From positions 90,751 through 154,750 of the forward strand of contig OENT01000238.1 in NCBI GenBank assembly GCA_900239685.1: a stretch of 64,000 bases of DNA. Reading direction: 5' to 3'. The notes below the pieces were generated by a model. The model saw nothing but the letters and a program-made list of their open reading frames with translations. It did not search any database and was not told where the DNA came from. The position numbers and the translations under genes are program-made. The DNA is from Rotaria macrura. Lineage: Eukaryota; Rotifera; Eurotatoria; Philodinida; Philodinidae. Of this stretch, positions 23,001-36,000 are shown one piece after another (the first letter of the stretch is position 1; every line of letters begins with the position of its first letter).

Positions 23001-25946
23001 AAAACATGGTTCCTTGTATTTTTATTCGAACAGAGCAGTGAAATGGAATGCTATTAACCACACAATCAGAATTGCAATGGTCACTAGTTCAGAGAAAATG
23101 AGAAAGGTTTTTATGAATAGTGTTGACATTGGAAATCTGTCGTTCTAATGGTTATCTTATACTGCAAAACAAAGATAACGATACGATGCATAGTGCCAAT
23201 TATGAAAATGAATTCTCTTCTTATTATAGCTTTATACATTTAATAGACTCAAAAAAACTTATAAAATGAACTTTGTATTTAACATCTACATGGAAAAATT
23301 CTTTTTACGACGAGTTAGTGCTATAATCACCAAAAATGGAACATTTCAAAAAAGAATATCGAAAAAAGAAAATCTTGCACTACGAAATGTCTAAAGTTAA
23401 GATTCTCAATATGGACGACCACGAACGCTCGACTAACAACAGATAACAATGATTGACTCGTGAGTAATTTTTTTCTTTTTTTCTCTCTATTTTTCGTTGG
23501 CTCAACGAAAAATCATGTCAGTTACTATTAGCAGGTATGCGCACAAAGATCTATTTGTCGTCATTGCAGAACAAATAGCAGCGTTTTTCCACTATGACTT
23601 CGATGATTTCATTTCTGGTAGCACGGTAAAAGCCTTTGTTTTTCATACATTCTTACGTGTATCGGTCGAAAAAATCAAAATCATTTCAACATTGAGACTT
23701 TATTTGTGTCATTGACAAGAGAAGATATGGGGTTTCAACGGCGACTGACACACGTTCAAGGTGATGCATCAGAGAAATAAAAAAATGGTTCTAGATTAGA
23801 GGTTTGAGTGTGCCCACCAATAGACCGACAGGAAACAAAAGTCTTTCGATAAAATACTGTAGGACAAGATGAATTAAAACACTTTTTCGATGAGATTCTA
23901 GGAGATAATTACTGCAATTTTTTATTGAAGGTATATTGCTTGACATAGGTATTTTCTTTCGAAAACTGCAACTCGTCTTGGAAAACCTTTTGTACATATC
24001 TAGTGACATTTACAAAAAGAAAAACTCAAATATCTTATAGAATCAAATCGACAAAGTGTATCAATTGATCTTGTTCTACAGAGTTTTATCGAAAAAATTT
24101 TGGTCCGTGTCGGCCCATGAACGGGCCCATTTAGATCTCCTGTTATAGATAGAGGCGTAAGTCGACGAATCAATCAACGATGGTTGAAAAATTTTGAAAC
24201 TGAATAAATCTTGTCATGATATGAAATGGCCTTTTATTTCAATATCTTATTACTGATAATTTGAAAAACTTAAATAAAATACCTGTACGTCGAAAATCAG
24301 TTTACTCAAAACATTATCTTTGAGTAATTTAGAAAAAAAGTGATGAATTACTGAAGAATTTTACTGTCGAAATCGAAAGATCCAATAGTCTTAGGCTAGT
24401 TAAAAAACCTACTTGATACTTGTCGAGATAATCAAAAAACTCTGTTTACATCAAATTTTAACCATAGAAACTACAAGACGATCCCTAGATAAAACAATTT
24501 TAGTTCATGTCTCAGCCTTCATTCTAATTATGAAGCTTTTAATCTATAGTAATAATAGAGACAATAGGGATAAAATATATTAGATTGTTACTGTGATTTG
24601 TCGAGGTCCTCCCACTCGATGAATTTTCAATACGAGAGTTATCTCGTTTTCTGCGTTTTCTGCAAAAATTTGAACGCTAAGCGTTTTCCCATTCCGGATA
24701 AATAGATCAACTATTAGTTCGAGTTTTCATTTATAGAAGCAAATTTTTTAATAAATTCGTCTTATGTCTAATATGTCATCTGCTCTTTTGTACAAATGAT
24801 AGCAAATAACTTGTAGTTTTTACTACACCGTGCAGTTTTCTCCGAGTAAAAAGACTTTCATTGAAATTTAGATCATTTTGTATGTGGAATGATTACAATT
24901 AGATACAAGTAAATGTTGAATCATCCACATTAATAAAAGTGCTTTGTAATTTATTTATTTTTTTTGAAACAGATTATATTACTTTTTGATAGGCATGAAA
25001 ATGTTCACATGTAATTATTAACAACGGTGGAAATTTTCAAAATTTTTTCTTAGTAATTATCGCACATAGGTGACGGCTTAGCCGAAAAGCTTACAGGTCA
25101 AGTTATGGAGTACAGATTTCTAAATTTATCGTCAAAAAATTAAAGAGTGAAAATCAATCTAAAATGCTATATCCAAAAGTTTACCATTCATTTTGGTTAA
25201 GGAAATGAAATCTGAAAATAAAATACTGAATCATTATATACTATCCATTGCTTTCTAGATCTATTCTTTTAAAAAATATATTTTGTTTTACGTTTTCTTT
25301 TCAACTCAACTGATACAAAACTACATCGAAATCTATGGTTATGTTTACAATTCTCGTTCTTTCATTAATGAATACAAGTATGATTGATACCGTATTTATC
25401 ATGCATCAATCAAATACTTTTAATGACTTTTAAATTTTACATTTTCACGATGTCAACAAGTTCATAATGTTTCTTCAACCAATTGTATTATTACTATGAA
25501 ACAGTAGTTTATTCATGCTAACTATATTATTTTCCCATTCATACAAAAAACAATTCCAATTAGTGTCTCGTTTGTTTGAATGTAAGATTCGTGTTTTAGA
25601 GAAAAAAATAGCAACTATAATTTACCGAGAACTTTTACATATTATATAATTATTTATATTCAAATTATCTATCAACAATGATCATTTAATAGATGACAAT
25701 TAAAAATGAAATAAATCTTCGAACTAACAAAGAGACAATTATCTTTTCTTTTCGTTTCAATACATTGATCAACAAATTTAGAAAAATATTGCGTACCATA
25801 TTACATCATCATAGTATAATTCTTGTCATGCAAGTTAATGGGGTGATTGAATTAGTCTTTTTAGTTGGGAAATTTAATTATTTATTATTTCGTTTCGAAA
25901 TGCAACAATTGATATTGTTTTATACAATAAATGAAATAATTTCCAT
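20068..25946. other. 5.9 kb intergenic region with no convincing gene
   Basis: The first part is the 3' UTR of the aminopeptidase. Beyond that the stretch is AT-rich with only short unconnected open frames on both strands. A C-rich patch with two copies of a TAATAGAAGAC word sits at 20609-20680 (listed separately). I see no RNA gene and no long inverted repeat. This is the largest apparently empty stretch in the window. Confidence 0.5.
20609..20680. repeat. C-rich patch with two imperfect copies of a TAATAGAAGAC word
   Basis: Two copies of the pattern TA-x-TAATAGAAGAC followed by a run of C occur about 40 bp apart (near 20619 and 20657). The C runs are unusual in this AT-rich DNA and look like the terminus of a transposable element, but no matching opposite end was found nearby. 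Confidence 0.4.
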
Positions 25947-26804
25947 TCATTCATAATTATAATAAACGAATAAAATTGCAACATGAATGAGTTTATGAGA
26001 CACGAACAGCAAGGAAATACCCATCGATGTCGGTAAATTACAAATACTTTGATTAGTATCAACAGAAAAATTGAATGATAATGGCAACATATAATCTTGA
26101 AGCGATTCATAAATATATTCAGCCATTGTCTGATTATTGGCACAATCATCAAGATTGCATCGAAAAACCATTTCAGTCGTGTTCGTACCATTCGAAAAAT
26201 AATAATTCTTAATATTTAACAAATAATCATTTTTTGAGGTAGCATAACATGATAAACTTTGGCTAACTTTAAATAAAATATTATCCGTAATATCTTCAAT
26301 GCTAAAAATTACTTGACAAAGATCATTAGATCTACAAGATGCATCAACTGTACAGTTGATAGGAGATATGCCAAGCATTAATTCGTATACATTATCGACT
26401 ATATTCTGCTGCATTGATGTAATATCCACATCTGGCAAAAGATTAGCATGATAGAAAACATCGCCAAGAAAGTTGATATCACAATCCGTTTGTGAACACG
26501 TATATCGAACAATTGATATCAATGAAGAATCTAATTTAACTATAGTTTCCAAACGAGCCGTTTCTGTATCAGTACATGGTTCTATACCTAAACGACCTGT
26601 AGCAACACGATTTTGATGATCGATTTCTACAATTACTGAGCATTGCGAATTATCGCGTTCGATAAATCTACATGCTGTGCCTACAGGCAAACTAGCATTA
26701 GTTGGGAAACGAATAAAAGTGCATAGGTTTGCGCACCGGATCGACTCAGAAATATTTACTAGAGACAAAAGGAATAGAAGAAAATATATTTCAGTAAGTT
26801 TCAT
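25947..26804 (-). CDS. Cys-rich secreted or surface-anchored protein, single exon
   Basis: An uninterrupted 285-codon frame. The N-terminus (MKLTEIYFLLFLLSLVNISE) is a classic signal peptide, followed by an ectodomain with about 16 cysteines, several in close pairs (CANLC, CSQTDC, CNLDDC), and multiple N-glycosylation sequons (NAS, NCT, NGT, NQT, NFS). The C-terminus (from about residue 257) is hydrophobic and could be a GPI-attachment signal or a membrane helix. I do not recognise the family. The even cysteine number and the sequons indicate a disulphide-bonded extracellular domain. Lack of introns contrasts with almost every other gene here. Function unknown; a lineage-specific surface protein is a reasonable guess. 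Confidence 0.75.
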   Translation of the reverse strand: MKLTEIYFLLFLLSLVNISESIRCANLCTFIRFPTNASLPVGTACRFIERDNSQCSVIVEIDHQNRVATGRLGIEPCTDTETARLETIVKLDSSLISIVRYTCSQTDCDINFLGDVFYHANLLPDVDITSMQQNIVDNVYELMLGISPINCTVDASCRSNDLCQVIFSIEDITDNILFKVSQSLSCYATSKNDYLLNIKNYYFSNGTNTTEMVFRCNLDDCANNQTMAEYIYESLQDYMLPLSFNFSVDTNQSICNLPTSMGISLLFVSHKLIHVAILFVYYNYE

Positions 26805-27648
26805 GATGACAGTATCGTTCTTTTTGTAAGTTTTGATTCTCTCGCTGAAGTAGGCATATTCACTGTTCTCCGATAACGTATGAGATAAGCATTTTTCGTC
26901 TCCTAGTAATATACTACGTGTTTAAAAAAATAGTATGAGGCACTGTTTTTTTCTTAAGAAAACAAGTTTCAATATTTTCTGCTTTTAATTCCATAAAAAT
27001 ATCAGATCGAATTAGAAACATATTGAATATATTCCGATTGTTTCATCTTAATTCATCTCTTCCTCGACATTCATATTTATTGATTTCTATACATACGAGC
27101 TTTGAATAGGTTTTCGTTATACGAAACTAATCTAATTCAAAATATGATATGCACAAAAAATGAAACATCGAAAATTTGTACGTTCATAATGGAGAATAAA
27201 TTTTTTTAGATTACTAATTTGTGTCATTCAAATGTTTTGTTTTACAATAATTGAATGAGAAAAACAAATATTAAGATTCAAACTAATCATGAATTACATT
27301 CTCTTCTTACCTATTAAATAACTAGTATTTCGAAAGACATCGATTGAAATATTTCTTTCCATAGATTGACTGGAAAAGTATTGTATTGAATCATATTCAT
27401 GATCAAAGTTTATATGTGGCAACTACCATAGTGATCGTTTCAAGACTATACATTTGATTCCCTCTGATAGTAATTCTTAACAATACGGAAGATTCTCAAT
27501 TATAATTCGTTTCGAAAACAAAAAACTACAGATAGTATTCACGAATATATGAGCTTACAAGAAAAATGAAATCATTAGAACTAATAACACTAATTAGAAG
27601 TTTATCCTCAATTTTAAAAATGAATTACATGAAATAGTCGATTGCGGA
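26805..27648. other. Intergenic DNA between two minus-strand genes
   Basis: AT-rich, 0.84 kb. It holds the promoter of the Cys-rich gene and the 3' UTR of the amidase gene. No repeat or open frame of note. Confidence 0.45.
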
Positions 27649-29970
27649 TTAGATGTTCAAGGTTTGTAAAGCTTCACCAATCTGTTCGCCTAAGCCGATT
27701 AAATATTCTTCTCGAAGTCGTCTTCCAATAAGTTGAACGCTTACAGGGGCTCCATCAAAAATATCAGCATCATAATCTTCATATATCATTGAATCAAGAT
27801 CATTTTGACTCTTGTATTGAACGTTTTTGATATCTTTCTCTTTATCGGCAAATGTCACCGGTATAGTAACTACTGGCCAATCCAATAGATTGAATATGGA
27901 TGTGTATCCATAATATTTGTAACTATCGTGTGCAACAGATGCTGACGGAGCAACAGGTGAAATCCATGCATCGATGTGCGATTGCTCCTGCCAAATAGTC
28001 AAGTATTCTAATTGATACTTGTATTTATCACTTTGTAATTTCCAGAGTGATTCAAGATTGATTGCTGGCAATTTTAATTCCATCGATTTCTTAATATTCG
28101 GAATGAAAGGTTCATCACTTGATCCGACTGCACGTCGTACGGCGGCTCCACCATCAGCACTTAATAATTGTGTTACTAAATCAGCTGCATATCCATGTTT
28201 ATGCGGTTTCCATTCAACAACGATATGGCCAGCTTTCTTTAAAGCAGTCACAACTTGCTGAATGCCACGTAAAATTGGAGGATGTGGCATAACAACGCCA
28301 TCAAAGCCGAAGATCCTTTCAAAAAAAAAACAATATTTCATCATATTACTATTTCGATTGCAGAAACAAAACTTCTTTTCAATCTTTACATCCAAATATA
28401 CCCTAAACTCAACTCGTTCGCATTGTATGTATAATTTCATCGGCTACCATGCCAATAAATGATTATAATTACCTACAAATGGTTCGAAAGAAAGAATCGC
28501 ATAATTGTTGACTTTAACTTCATACACAATAAAATCCATTATCTAACCAACTGAATAAATAGAACCAATCAGCACGATTTCTAATCAAGTTCAAAAAATA
28601 TATCTCGAAACTTTAGTCTATATTTAGGATATACTAACAAGACGATGCTCATTCTCATAGCTTGTTCAATAGTATGCAAGTTCTTTCATATATGTATGGA
28701 AAACATATTCAAAATCAAAGATACAACTGAACATAACATTGTCTCTTTGCGAATTACATCAAATTCATGATTATCTTTCACTCACCCATCAGCAGCGACG
28801 ACTCCAAAAACTTTCTTTCCAGTTTTGCCCTCTGTATAAAGTGTTTCTCGCCAAGGTATTTCAATCACTTTTGGATCATAGTTCCATGGTTTCTGCTGTA
28901 AAATTGCGCGCATAAAATAAACTAAATCGCCAGGGCATTGTGCTAATGGACCTGCAATACTAGCAATTGATTCGTGTCCATTGACAGTTCGTTTTAATTT
29001 TCCAAGCGGTAACCGTTCATGACTAGACTTTAATCCCCATAAATTATTGAAACCTGCCGGGATGCGAATTGAGCCTCCAACATCCGTGCCAATACCAAGT
29101 GGAGATCCATGAATGGCAACGAGTGCACCTTCACCACCACTTGATCCTCCACATGAAATCAATCGATTGTAAGGATTAACTGTACGACCAACAATATTAT
29201 TCACTGTTTCTCCAATCAACAACGATTGAGGAACAGTTGTCTTGACATAAATGATAGCCCCTATTCATAATTATAAAGCCTAGAATAATTTTAATGCTCG
29301 TTAATTTCTGTATAAGCTTCACTGAAAACCATATCAATTGTATAATTAAGTCCATGCTCTTCCCTCCTCTTTTCGTACTTTGTTAGTTTTATAAAGTAGA
29401 AAAAAAATTTCAAAATTGACTCTGCCCACATTTTGAGACATTCGTTAATTATTTTTCTATGTTTAACATACCAGCTTTTCGTAGGCATTCAGTTAACACA
29501 CTTTCCTCTTCATCTACTGTACCCAACCAACCGACGTAACCAATACTAGATTCTAGTCCTTTGACACGAAATTGATCTTTGAGAGACACTGGTATACCAT
29601 GAAGCAATCCAACTGTACTTCCGGTCTTTTGGAAATGCTCATCAAGTTCTTTTGCTCGTTTCATAGCGGCATCGAATGCAATTTCGATAAGACAGTTAAT
29701 TAGCTGATGAGCCAAAGCTGCCCGATGGCAATAGGCTTCACAAACTTGTGTAGCCGTATATTCACCTGAGGCAATCTTGCCAGCTAGTTCTAGTACGGTC
29801 AATGTCGTTATAGACATTTCTTCATTGGTTAATAAATGACTTCGTTCAATAAATGAAATAGCGGATCGTTCAGAGTCGGGCGGAAGTTGATCAGTTGGGA
29901 TACGCCATTTTTCAGGAATAAGTGTTAACAATGTCTTTCTTTTTTTTTCAGCAATTTCTTCCCAAGACAT
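27649..29970 (-). CDS. Amidase-signature enzyme of the fungal acetamidase (AmdS) type
   Basis: Three exons on the minus strand (29472-29970, 28786-29260, 27649-28315) join in frame to about 546 residues, the usual length for this family. The amidase-signature triad is present with the family's spacing: Lys131 (SLKDQF), cis-Ser206 (CGGSSGGEGA) and nucleophile Ser230 (DVGGSIRIPA); the 75- and 24-residue intervals match those of fatty-acid amide hydrolase. It should hydrolyse small carboxamides to acid and ammonia. The N-terminus (MSWEEIAEKKRKTLLTLIPE) and blocks such as SLKDQFRVKG, ETVNNIVGRTVNP, MPHPPILRG and YYGYTSIFNLLDW are those I associate with fungal acetamidases; animal FAAH has an N-terminal membrane helix that is absent here. 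There is no signal peptide, so it is probably cytosolic. Horizontal acquisition from fungi with later intron gain is likely (inference). Confidence 0.9.
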
Positions 29971-31221
29971 TGTGATTGTTGTAATACAGTACTGAATATT
30001 ACTTTTAACTAGAATTAAACAGACAGTTGCAATGAATGCTCGATTTTGTATGTTCTGTCGTGCAATCTATTCTTACCAGATACTTTCTCGCAACGAACCA
30101 AAATGAAATCTTTTTTATCAATACCGATAAGAATACTTAGTGATAAAATATTTTATCGGCATTCACCTAAAGGGTATGGGATGTTATTAGAGCAAACAGG
30201 TGATAATAAAAAAAATGTTGTTTTACACCGGATAGACGCTCATTAAAAATGAATCTGACAAAAATAATTTTTCAATCAACATTCTGTAGGTACATAACTG
30301 TATGCGTTGTAAAAATGCATTTTTACCACTTAGAAAAAAGTACGCAACTTATAAGGCTCGCATCACGAATTCCATCCGTTCGTTGTTATTATCAATGCGA
30401 AATATTTATTAGAAATTTAACTAGATTTCACTCGATTATTGTACATAATCTATTCACAAGAACTGAAAATGATGTCACAAGTATCACATGTAAATAAAGA
30501 ATAGAGTGAGTTGATAAGTCATGAAATCAAACTCTTTTGAAATAATTAAAAAAATTCCGCACTAACATTGCATGTTGTTTTTCCTACATGAAGATCCTTT
30601 ATAGAAATATCTATAACATTGATTTGTGTTCTTATACAATCAACTGAAAAACGTAATGTCTGTATCCTGCACAGACATCAACTTGATTATTGAAAACAAG
30701 CAGTTTTCTGCATCTATCGATCTGAAGACAATGCATACTAGGCAGTCTTCACATAGCTCACTGGTATATCTTGATAGACTAATGATAGATGTATAGTTAA
30801 GAATGGAAGAACACTGCTTTGTATGAATTCAAGTAGACTATACTACCATGTTTTACCCTTTTTACATGATGTTGCATCTTTTGAAATTTGTTAAAAGGGA
30901 ATAATAGCAATAGAATATAGACGATAAAGAAAAACATATGACGAAAAGAAATCTCACTGTAAACTCTCATAGAACACGAATATGTATCTCTTTCTACCTG
31001 ATACTTGGAGGATTTTGATTACACAACATAAAATTTGAATAACACAGTCAATTGATATTCTACAGATCTATGCACAGTTGACCAAACATCGATCTGTCGC
31101 ATAAATTACCGTGACGTATTTTTTTTCTTAGAAGAATTAATCCTCATCAGGATTGATTCGGACAAATCATTTCATGAAAACCTCTGGGGTTCTTGCTTAA
31201 TCATCTAAGATTTAGACATCA
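29971..31221. other. Intergenic DNA upstream of the amidase gene
   Basis: Contains the amidase promoter region. Two adjoining plus-strand frames (30046-30246 and 30249-30497) encode basic peptides without recognised motifs or splice linkage and are not called as genes. Confidence 0.45.
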
Positions 31222-31535
31222 ACCCAAGTCAAAAAATAAGACATTAAGTCTTGTAAGATCAGATGAAATCGTACAAAAAATCGTGGTCTCAGATATCTTA
31301 CAGCAATTTGTACAGTAAGATCCTTGTAAGATCTTGCTGTTGCATAAGATTTCCTATAATCTTGTAATCAGATCTGACAGAAGAACAAGATCTTTCAAGA
31401 ATTTTAGAGTGAGACTTGATGTCAGACTTCTGAGATCACGATTTTGTGTACGATTTTTCTTCTGATCTTACAAGATCATACAGGATCAGATACAGAATCT
31501 TGTTAGATCTTAGTATCTGATTGTTTGCCCTGGGT
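31222..31535. mobile_element. Palindromic MITE-like element with ACCCA(A/G)G-type ends
   Basis: A 314 bp imperfect inverted repeat. The ends are ACCCAAGTCAAA (left) and, in reverse complement, ACCCAGGGCAAA (right), differing at two positions. Inside, a left segment reading CTTGTAAGATCAGATGAAA and then ATCGT-x-CAAAAAATCGTGGTCTCAG pairs with a near-identical reverse complement between about 31429 and 31480. The interior is dominated by AAGATC/GATCTT words. It has no coding capacity. The terminal ACCCAAGTC is shared with the element at 7752, suggesting a common transposase. Confidence 0.7.
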
Positions 31536-33076
31536 AAGATTAAACTAGAATATATGGACTTCATTTTCATTATAAAAATAAATGTCTGTTGAAATATATT
31601 GTCTTTCTTAAATCTTACAGACGACAACGATACATACAGACAGACCTACTCAGTATTGAGTATTAGTAAAGCATAGTATACAAGCTTTTGTTTTTGTAAA
31701 ACATATTCTACCACTAGAAAATTGCGATTTAATTACATGAAAATAACAGATGCACTCAAATGATGAAGAAATAAAAATTTTTGATCATAATAAAAAGATG
31801 CTTTGCAATTTAACGATAAGAATCATCAATTATTCGAAGCAATCAAATCATGATATAAATAAATACTAATTAGCTACAACAGTCATGACATACTTTCAGG
31901 CACCTTGTGTAATAGTTTTCAATAATAATCGAACCTCGATATTCTTCTTATAAACGGAAATTTTCTGCGGATTACGGTAACAAGAGTATTCAAAAAAAAA
32001 CCATCAATCCATAAATATTGGATCATGAAAGTAATCACTCTATTGCCAATGAGGATCTCGTTCTAAATCATCTATTAGTGTATATTGATACTTATGTTGA
32101 ACGGATAAAATCAATTTTTGTTCCGTTCACCTAGTTCTATACGTATCTCTTGTATACAAGAATAGTTTTCTTCATAAGCAAAACCCACCCTAGCCAAAGA
32201 TACGTATCTTAGTTAAATTCATTTGCAGAAATCTATACAAAGATGAAATATATTTTAAATAGGAGTGAGTTTTCCATCATATTCGTTAGTAATTGCATTC
32301 GAGGAAGATATATTTTATCATAAAACAATCACAGCACTGCATGTAACACACATAAGACTGTTAATTGCTCCATTCTCTCAAAAAAGACTTATTTTACATT
32401 AACATAAAGCAATAGAATTCTTTCAAGCAAAAGAAAAGCAAACTCATTCTTTATTCAGCACAAAGCTGTGAACATCTGAAATCAAATTTTATTTAACTTA
32501 TTTCAACAGATTTTATTTACGTCAGTGCATGTCAGCAGAAAGCAATCATTCAAAGAAGTCTAATATGACATATCTAATAATAATCATATTTAAAAGATAG
32601 AGCCCATAAAATATGTCTCACGTGGAGATAATTCCCAAACATGTTTCATGATATGGTTGGATGAAATCAATTTAGCCTAGGGAAATACTCGAATACTATT
32701 TTTGGAGTCTTCTGGAGTACTTGATTTGGATAAAGCTATGCATATACATATATTTGCAGTAACCAAGTAGACAAGGGAAGTTATATAAATGCAGAAGGAT
32801 ATGTGATGCACCGATCTACATAGCTTTCGACCAATAACTAAATTGTCTTGTGTTATTAAATTTCACATTTAAATTACCAACGCACTCTATATAGATGCAT
32901 TTGACATTGTATATAGCGCTACTAGATGATTAGTCGATGGATCGTTAACACTATGTTTAACAATTAACATATGTTCATTGTATATTATTAGTTTTTTGTT
33001 ACTGTGACCGATTCAGTTTTTCTTTAAAACTTTCCAACCCACATAGCTTGTCTATTCATATAAAAATATTCATTTC
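31536..33076. other. Intergenic DNA upstream of the insulin-degrading enzyme gene
   Basis: AT-rich, 1.5 kb, no gene or repeat recognised; the promoter of the M16 peptidase gene should lie near its right end. Confidence 0.45.
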
Positions 33077-36000
33077 ATGGCAATCGAATCCGAACTAAAA
33101 ACTTCATCATCAGATTCAGTAGTTGTTCGTGTTGTTGATAACATTAAAAAAAGTGATAGTGACTCATGGAATTATCGTGGATTAGAACTTTCGAATGAAC
33201 TGCTCGTCGTACTTATCAGTCATCCAAATATTGATAAAGCTGCTGCTTCACTCGATGTTTCAATTGGTAGCTTAGCTGATCCACGACATGTTCCTGGTAT
33301 TGCACATTTTCTTGAGCACATGCTATTCATGGGTAGTGCTAAAGTAAACCTATTCTAATATTGATCACAACTAGAAAGTATTTAGCTAATATTCTTTATT
33401 CTATGTGTAGTATCCAGGTGAAAATGAATATGCAAAATTAGTAGAAGGTAATGGTGGTTACTCTAATGCTTTTACAAGTGGTGATCATACGAATTATTAT
33501 TTTGACATAAATCCAAGTTTATTACCAGATGCACTTGATGTGTAAGTTGTTTCCTTCTTACGAAATACGATCCAGAAGAACTAGATATCGTATATGTTAA
33601 GATAGTGAGGACATGAGAAACTTTCAAAAATAGTCGATGCTGAAGGGTGGACAATTTTTTCTCTTGATCAAGCATCCGAGGAATAAAATCATAAGGATGA
33701 CTGTAGAAATGAATTATCCACGAAACGATAGGGCAATAAGGAATCATTCCTATATACGTACATTAATGCAGTGGCGTATCCAGGAGTTTTGAGAGGGGTT
33801 GGCAGTTTTGAAATTTTTTCATTCAAGATAATATGAATTTTTCTGAAGTACTTTTTAAAAAATGCGTTTCATTTTTCGCAGTTCTCTATTTTCGTTTCTA
33901 TGTAGTATATAAATTCATGAAAACAAAACAAGTATTTTTGAGAAAAACTTGAGCCGTGAGTTCGAAAACACCAACCGACCATTGGACTTTGCAAGTTCAC
34001 CAATCTCTGCATCAGCATTTACATCTAGATATCAATAAATATACGTCACAATGAGTGAGTGTCTGAGTCATAGTACATTCATATAGACAGACTAACTTTC
34101 ACCTCTTATCCACACCCACAAGATTCTATTGATGTTGATGATGCTATTATGACTTGAATCTCTTCCAATGATAAATCTAAAGTTGACTGAGGTCCCAGTG
34201 AAATATTGCCACAAAATAAAGCAGTATAGAGTGTTTTACAAAAAAGGTCAGCTGTTTTAAAGGAAAAAACCGTTCTAGAAAAACTAGAACGCTTTCCAAA
34301 AGGGAACATTACAGAACTCATTCCTCGTTTATTCGAACACATAATTTGGTAAAAAAAATGCGAAGTCATTTTTAGGGAACGCATTCTCGGTCATTATCAT
34401 CTAGATTCACATTCCCTACAAAAATCTCCGAAGAGAAGTCAGCACAATCTATGTCCAGAGACCTCTTCCAATACAACTCGGCGAACTCTATCAAATGATG
34501 TGCTCCGATTTTTAATAGCTTAAACTTATGATCAAAATACATTTTACCAAAAGCAGAAATGCTAGTGACAGAGGATAATTTATCGAAGATTTCGTCATTT
34601 TTGGCGTCACTTTCAATGTGTCGTACTTCAGAGCAGTCAATTTTGAATCAAACCTAATGCTAAAGTCAGACGAAAGCATTCCATAATTTATAGAATGGTG
34701 AAAAGTGCATTCTTTTCTTTCTAAGAATGATGTTAGATTGCCTGAAATGTGTTCATCAGTTTAAAGAATTCATTCTTAGGCGTTGCATTATAAACAGGAA
34801 AAGAACGCGATCGCATTTTGACGAAATTCGACTCAGACAGTTGCAAAAAAGAATGAAAATAAACAAATTCTAATAGTTTTTGGAACGGATCGATACGCTT
34901 TCTGTTTAGTGGAAAAACGGTTTTCGAATCGAAAAGAACGCAATCTATAATAGCATAGAGCGAGAAAGCATGCCTGTTTTAAGGAGAAGATATCTTTTCA
35001 CGAGTGCGTTTTACGCTATTTTTTACACGAACATTTTTCACTGGAAGAACAGCAAGAGCTGAACATCACGTTGAATTACTGATTGTGATATATTTTTATT
35101 TTCATCTTGTTGCTGATTGTTACCATTTAAGGCATGTATTTTTTTTGAAAAATGAGTAACTAGATAATACATTTCAATCTAAAAAATGGTATTTATTTGT
35201 TACTTTAAAACAGGCATTCCTCAATAATTGCATGTTATTATAATATGCTTTATATATCTCGGTCAACATATATTCAAAGATATCAGATATATCTCACAAA
35301 ACCTTCAATACACCTGTCCACAGAATCAGCCTGTTGTTTTAAAATTGAGGTTTTCTCAAGTTTTTTTTGCTATTGTAAACTTTTGTTGCTAACAATTTAA
35401 TATTCAAGTGTACTTGAATATACTGTCGACGGAGAGTAGCTATGACTAATCCCTTTATTGTACTACTCGCTTTAAGTCACATGATCCTAGAGTTTCTTTA
35501 TTCTATATTTCAAACCGTAATTTTAACAATCGAAGCTGACATCCGTTGGTTAAATATTCTATTGTAATATCTATCAAATCTTGGGTTTCATCATAGAAAA
35601 ATTTTAAAAATTTTGGCCAGAACTTCTGTTCTCAGGGGGGGGGGTACGATGGCCCGATAGTCGAACTGGTGGATCCACCAGTGCTTTAGTGGAAAGAAAA
35701 TTTATCTCGAACAAAATCGAATAAATTCATGTTTGTTTTTGTTAAATCATTGACTCGTGTTTTATATTTTAGTGTAACACAGATTGTACTAGAAACTATG
35801 ATATGAATATTGTTCTTTTTAGTTTTGCTGAATTTTTTATTTCACCACTGTTTGCTGCATCATCTACTGATCGCGAATTGGAAGCTGTCAATTCTGAATA
35901 CGAAGGAAATTTATTTAAAGATTCATGGCGTATAGCCCAATTAGAAAAATCGACATCGGACTCGGAACATCCATTTTCAGGATTTTCAATTGGAAATACA

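Noticed and set aside
22000..25600. Possible exons in the large gene-free stretch (for example 23497-23715 plus and 23791-24009 minus)
   Set aside because: Isolated short frames, no paired splice sites preserving frame, and no protein resemblance.
28019..28462. Plus-strand open frames opposite the amidase exon 3
   Set aside because: These are antisense shadows of a strongly supported coding exon.
30046..30497. Two adjoining plus-strand frames upstream of the amidase gene
   Set aside because: No recognisable motif, a stop separates them without a convincing splice pair, and the second peptide looks like random translation.
35400..35421. Short palindrome ATATTCAAGT/ACTTGAATAT inside IDE intron 2
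   Set aside because: A 10 bp stem in AT-rich DNA is within chance expectation and lies inside the hAT-like remnant.
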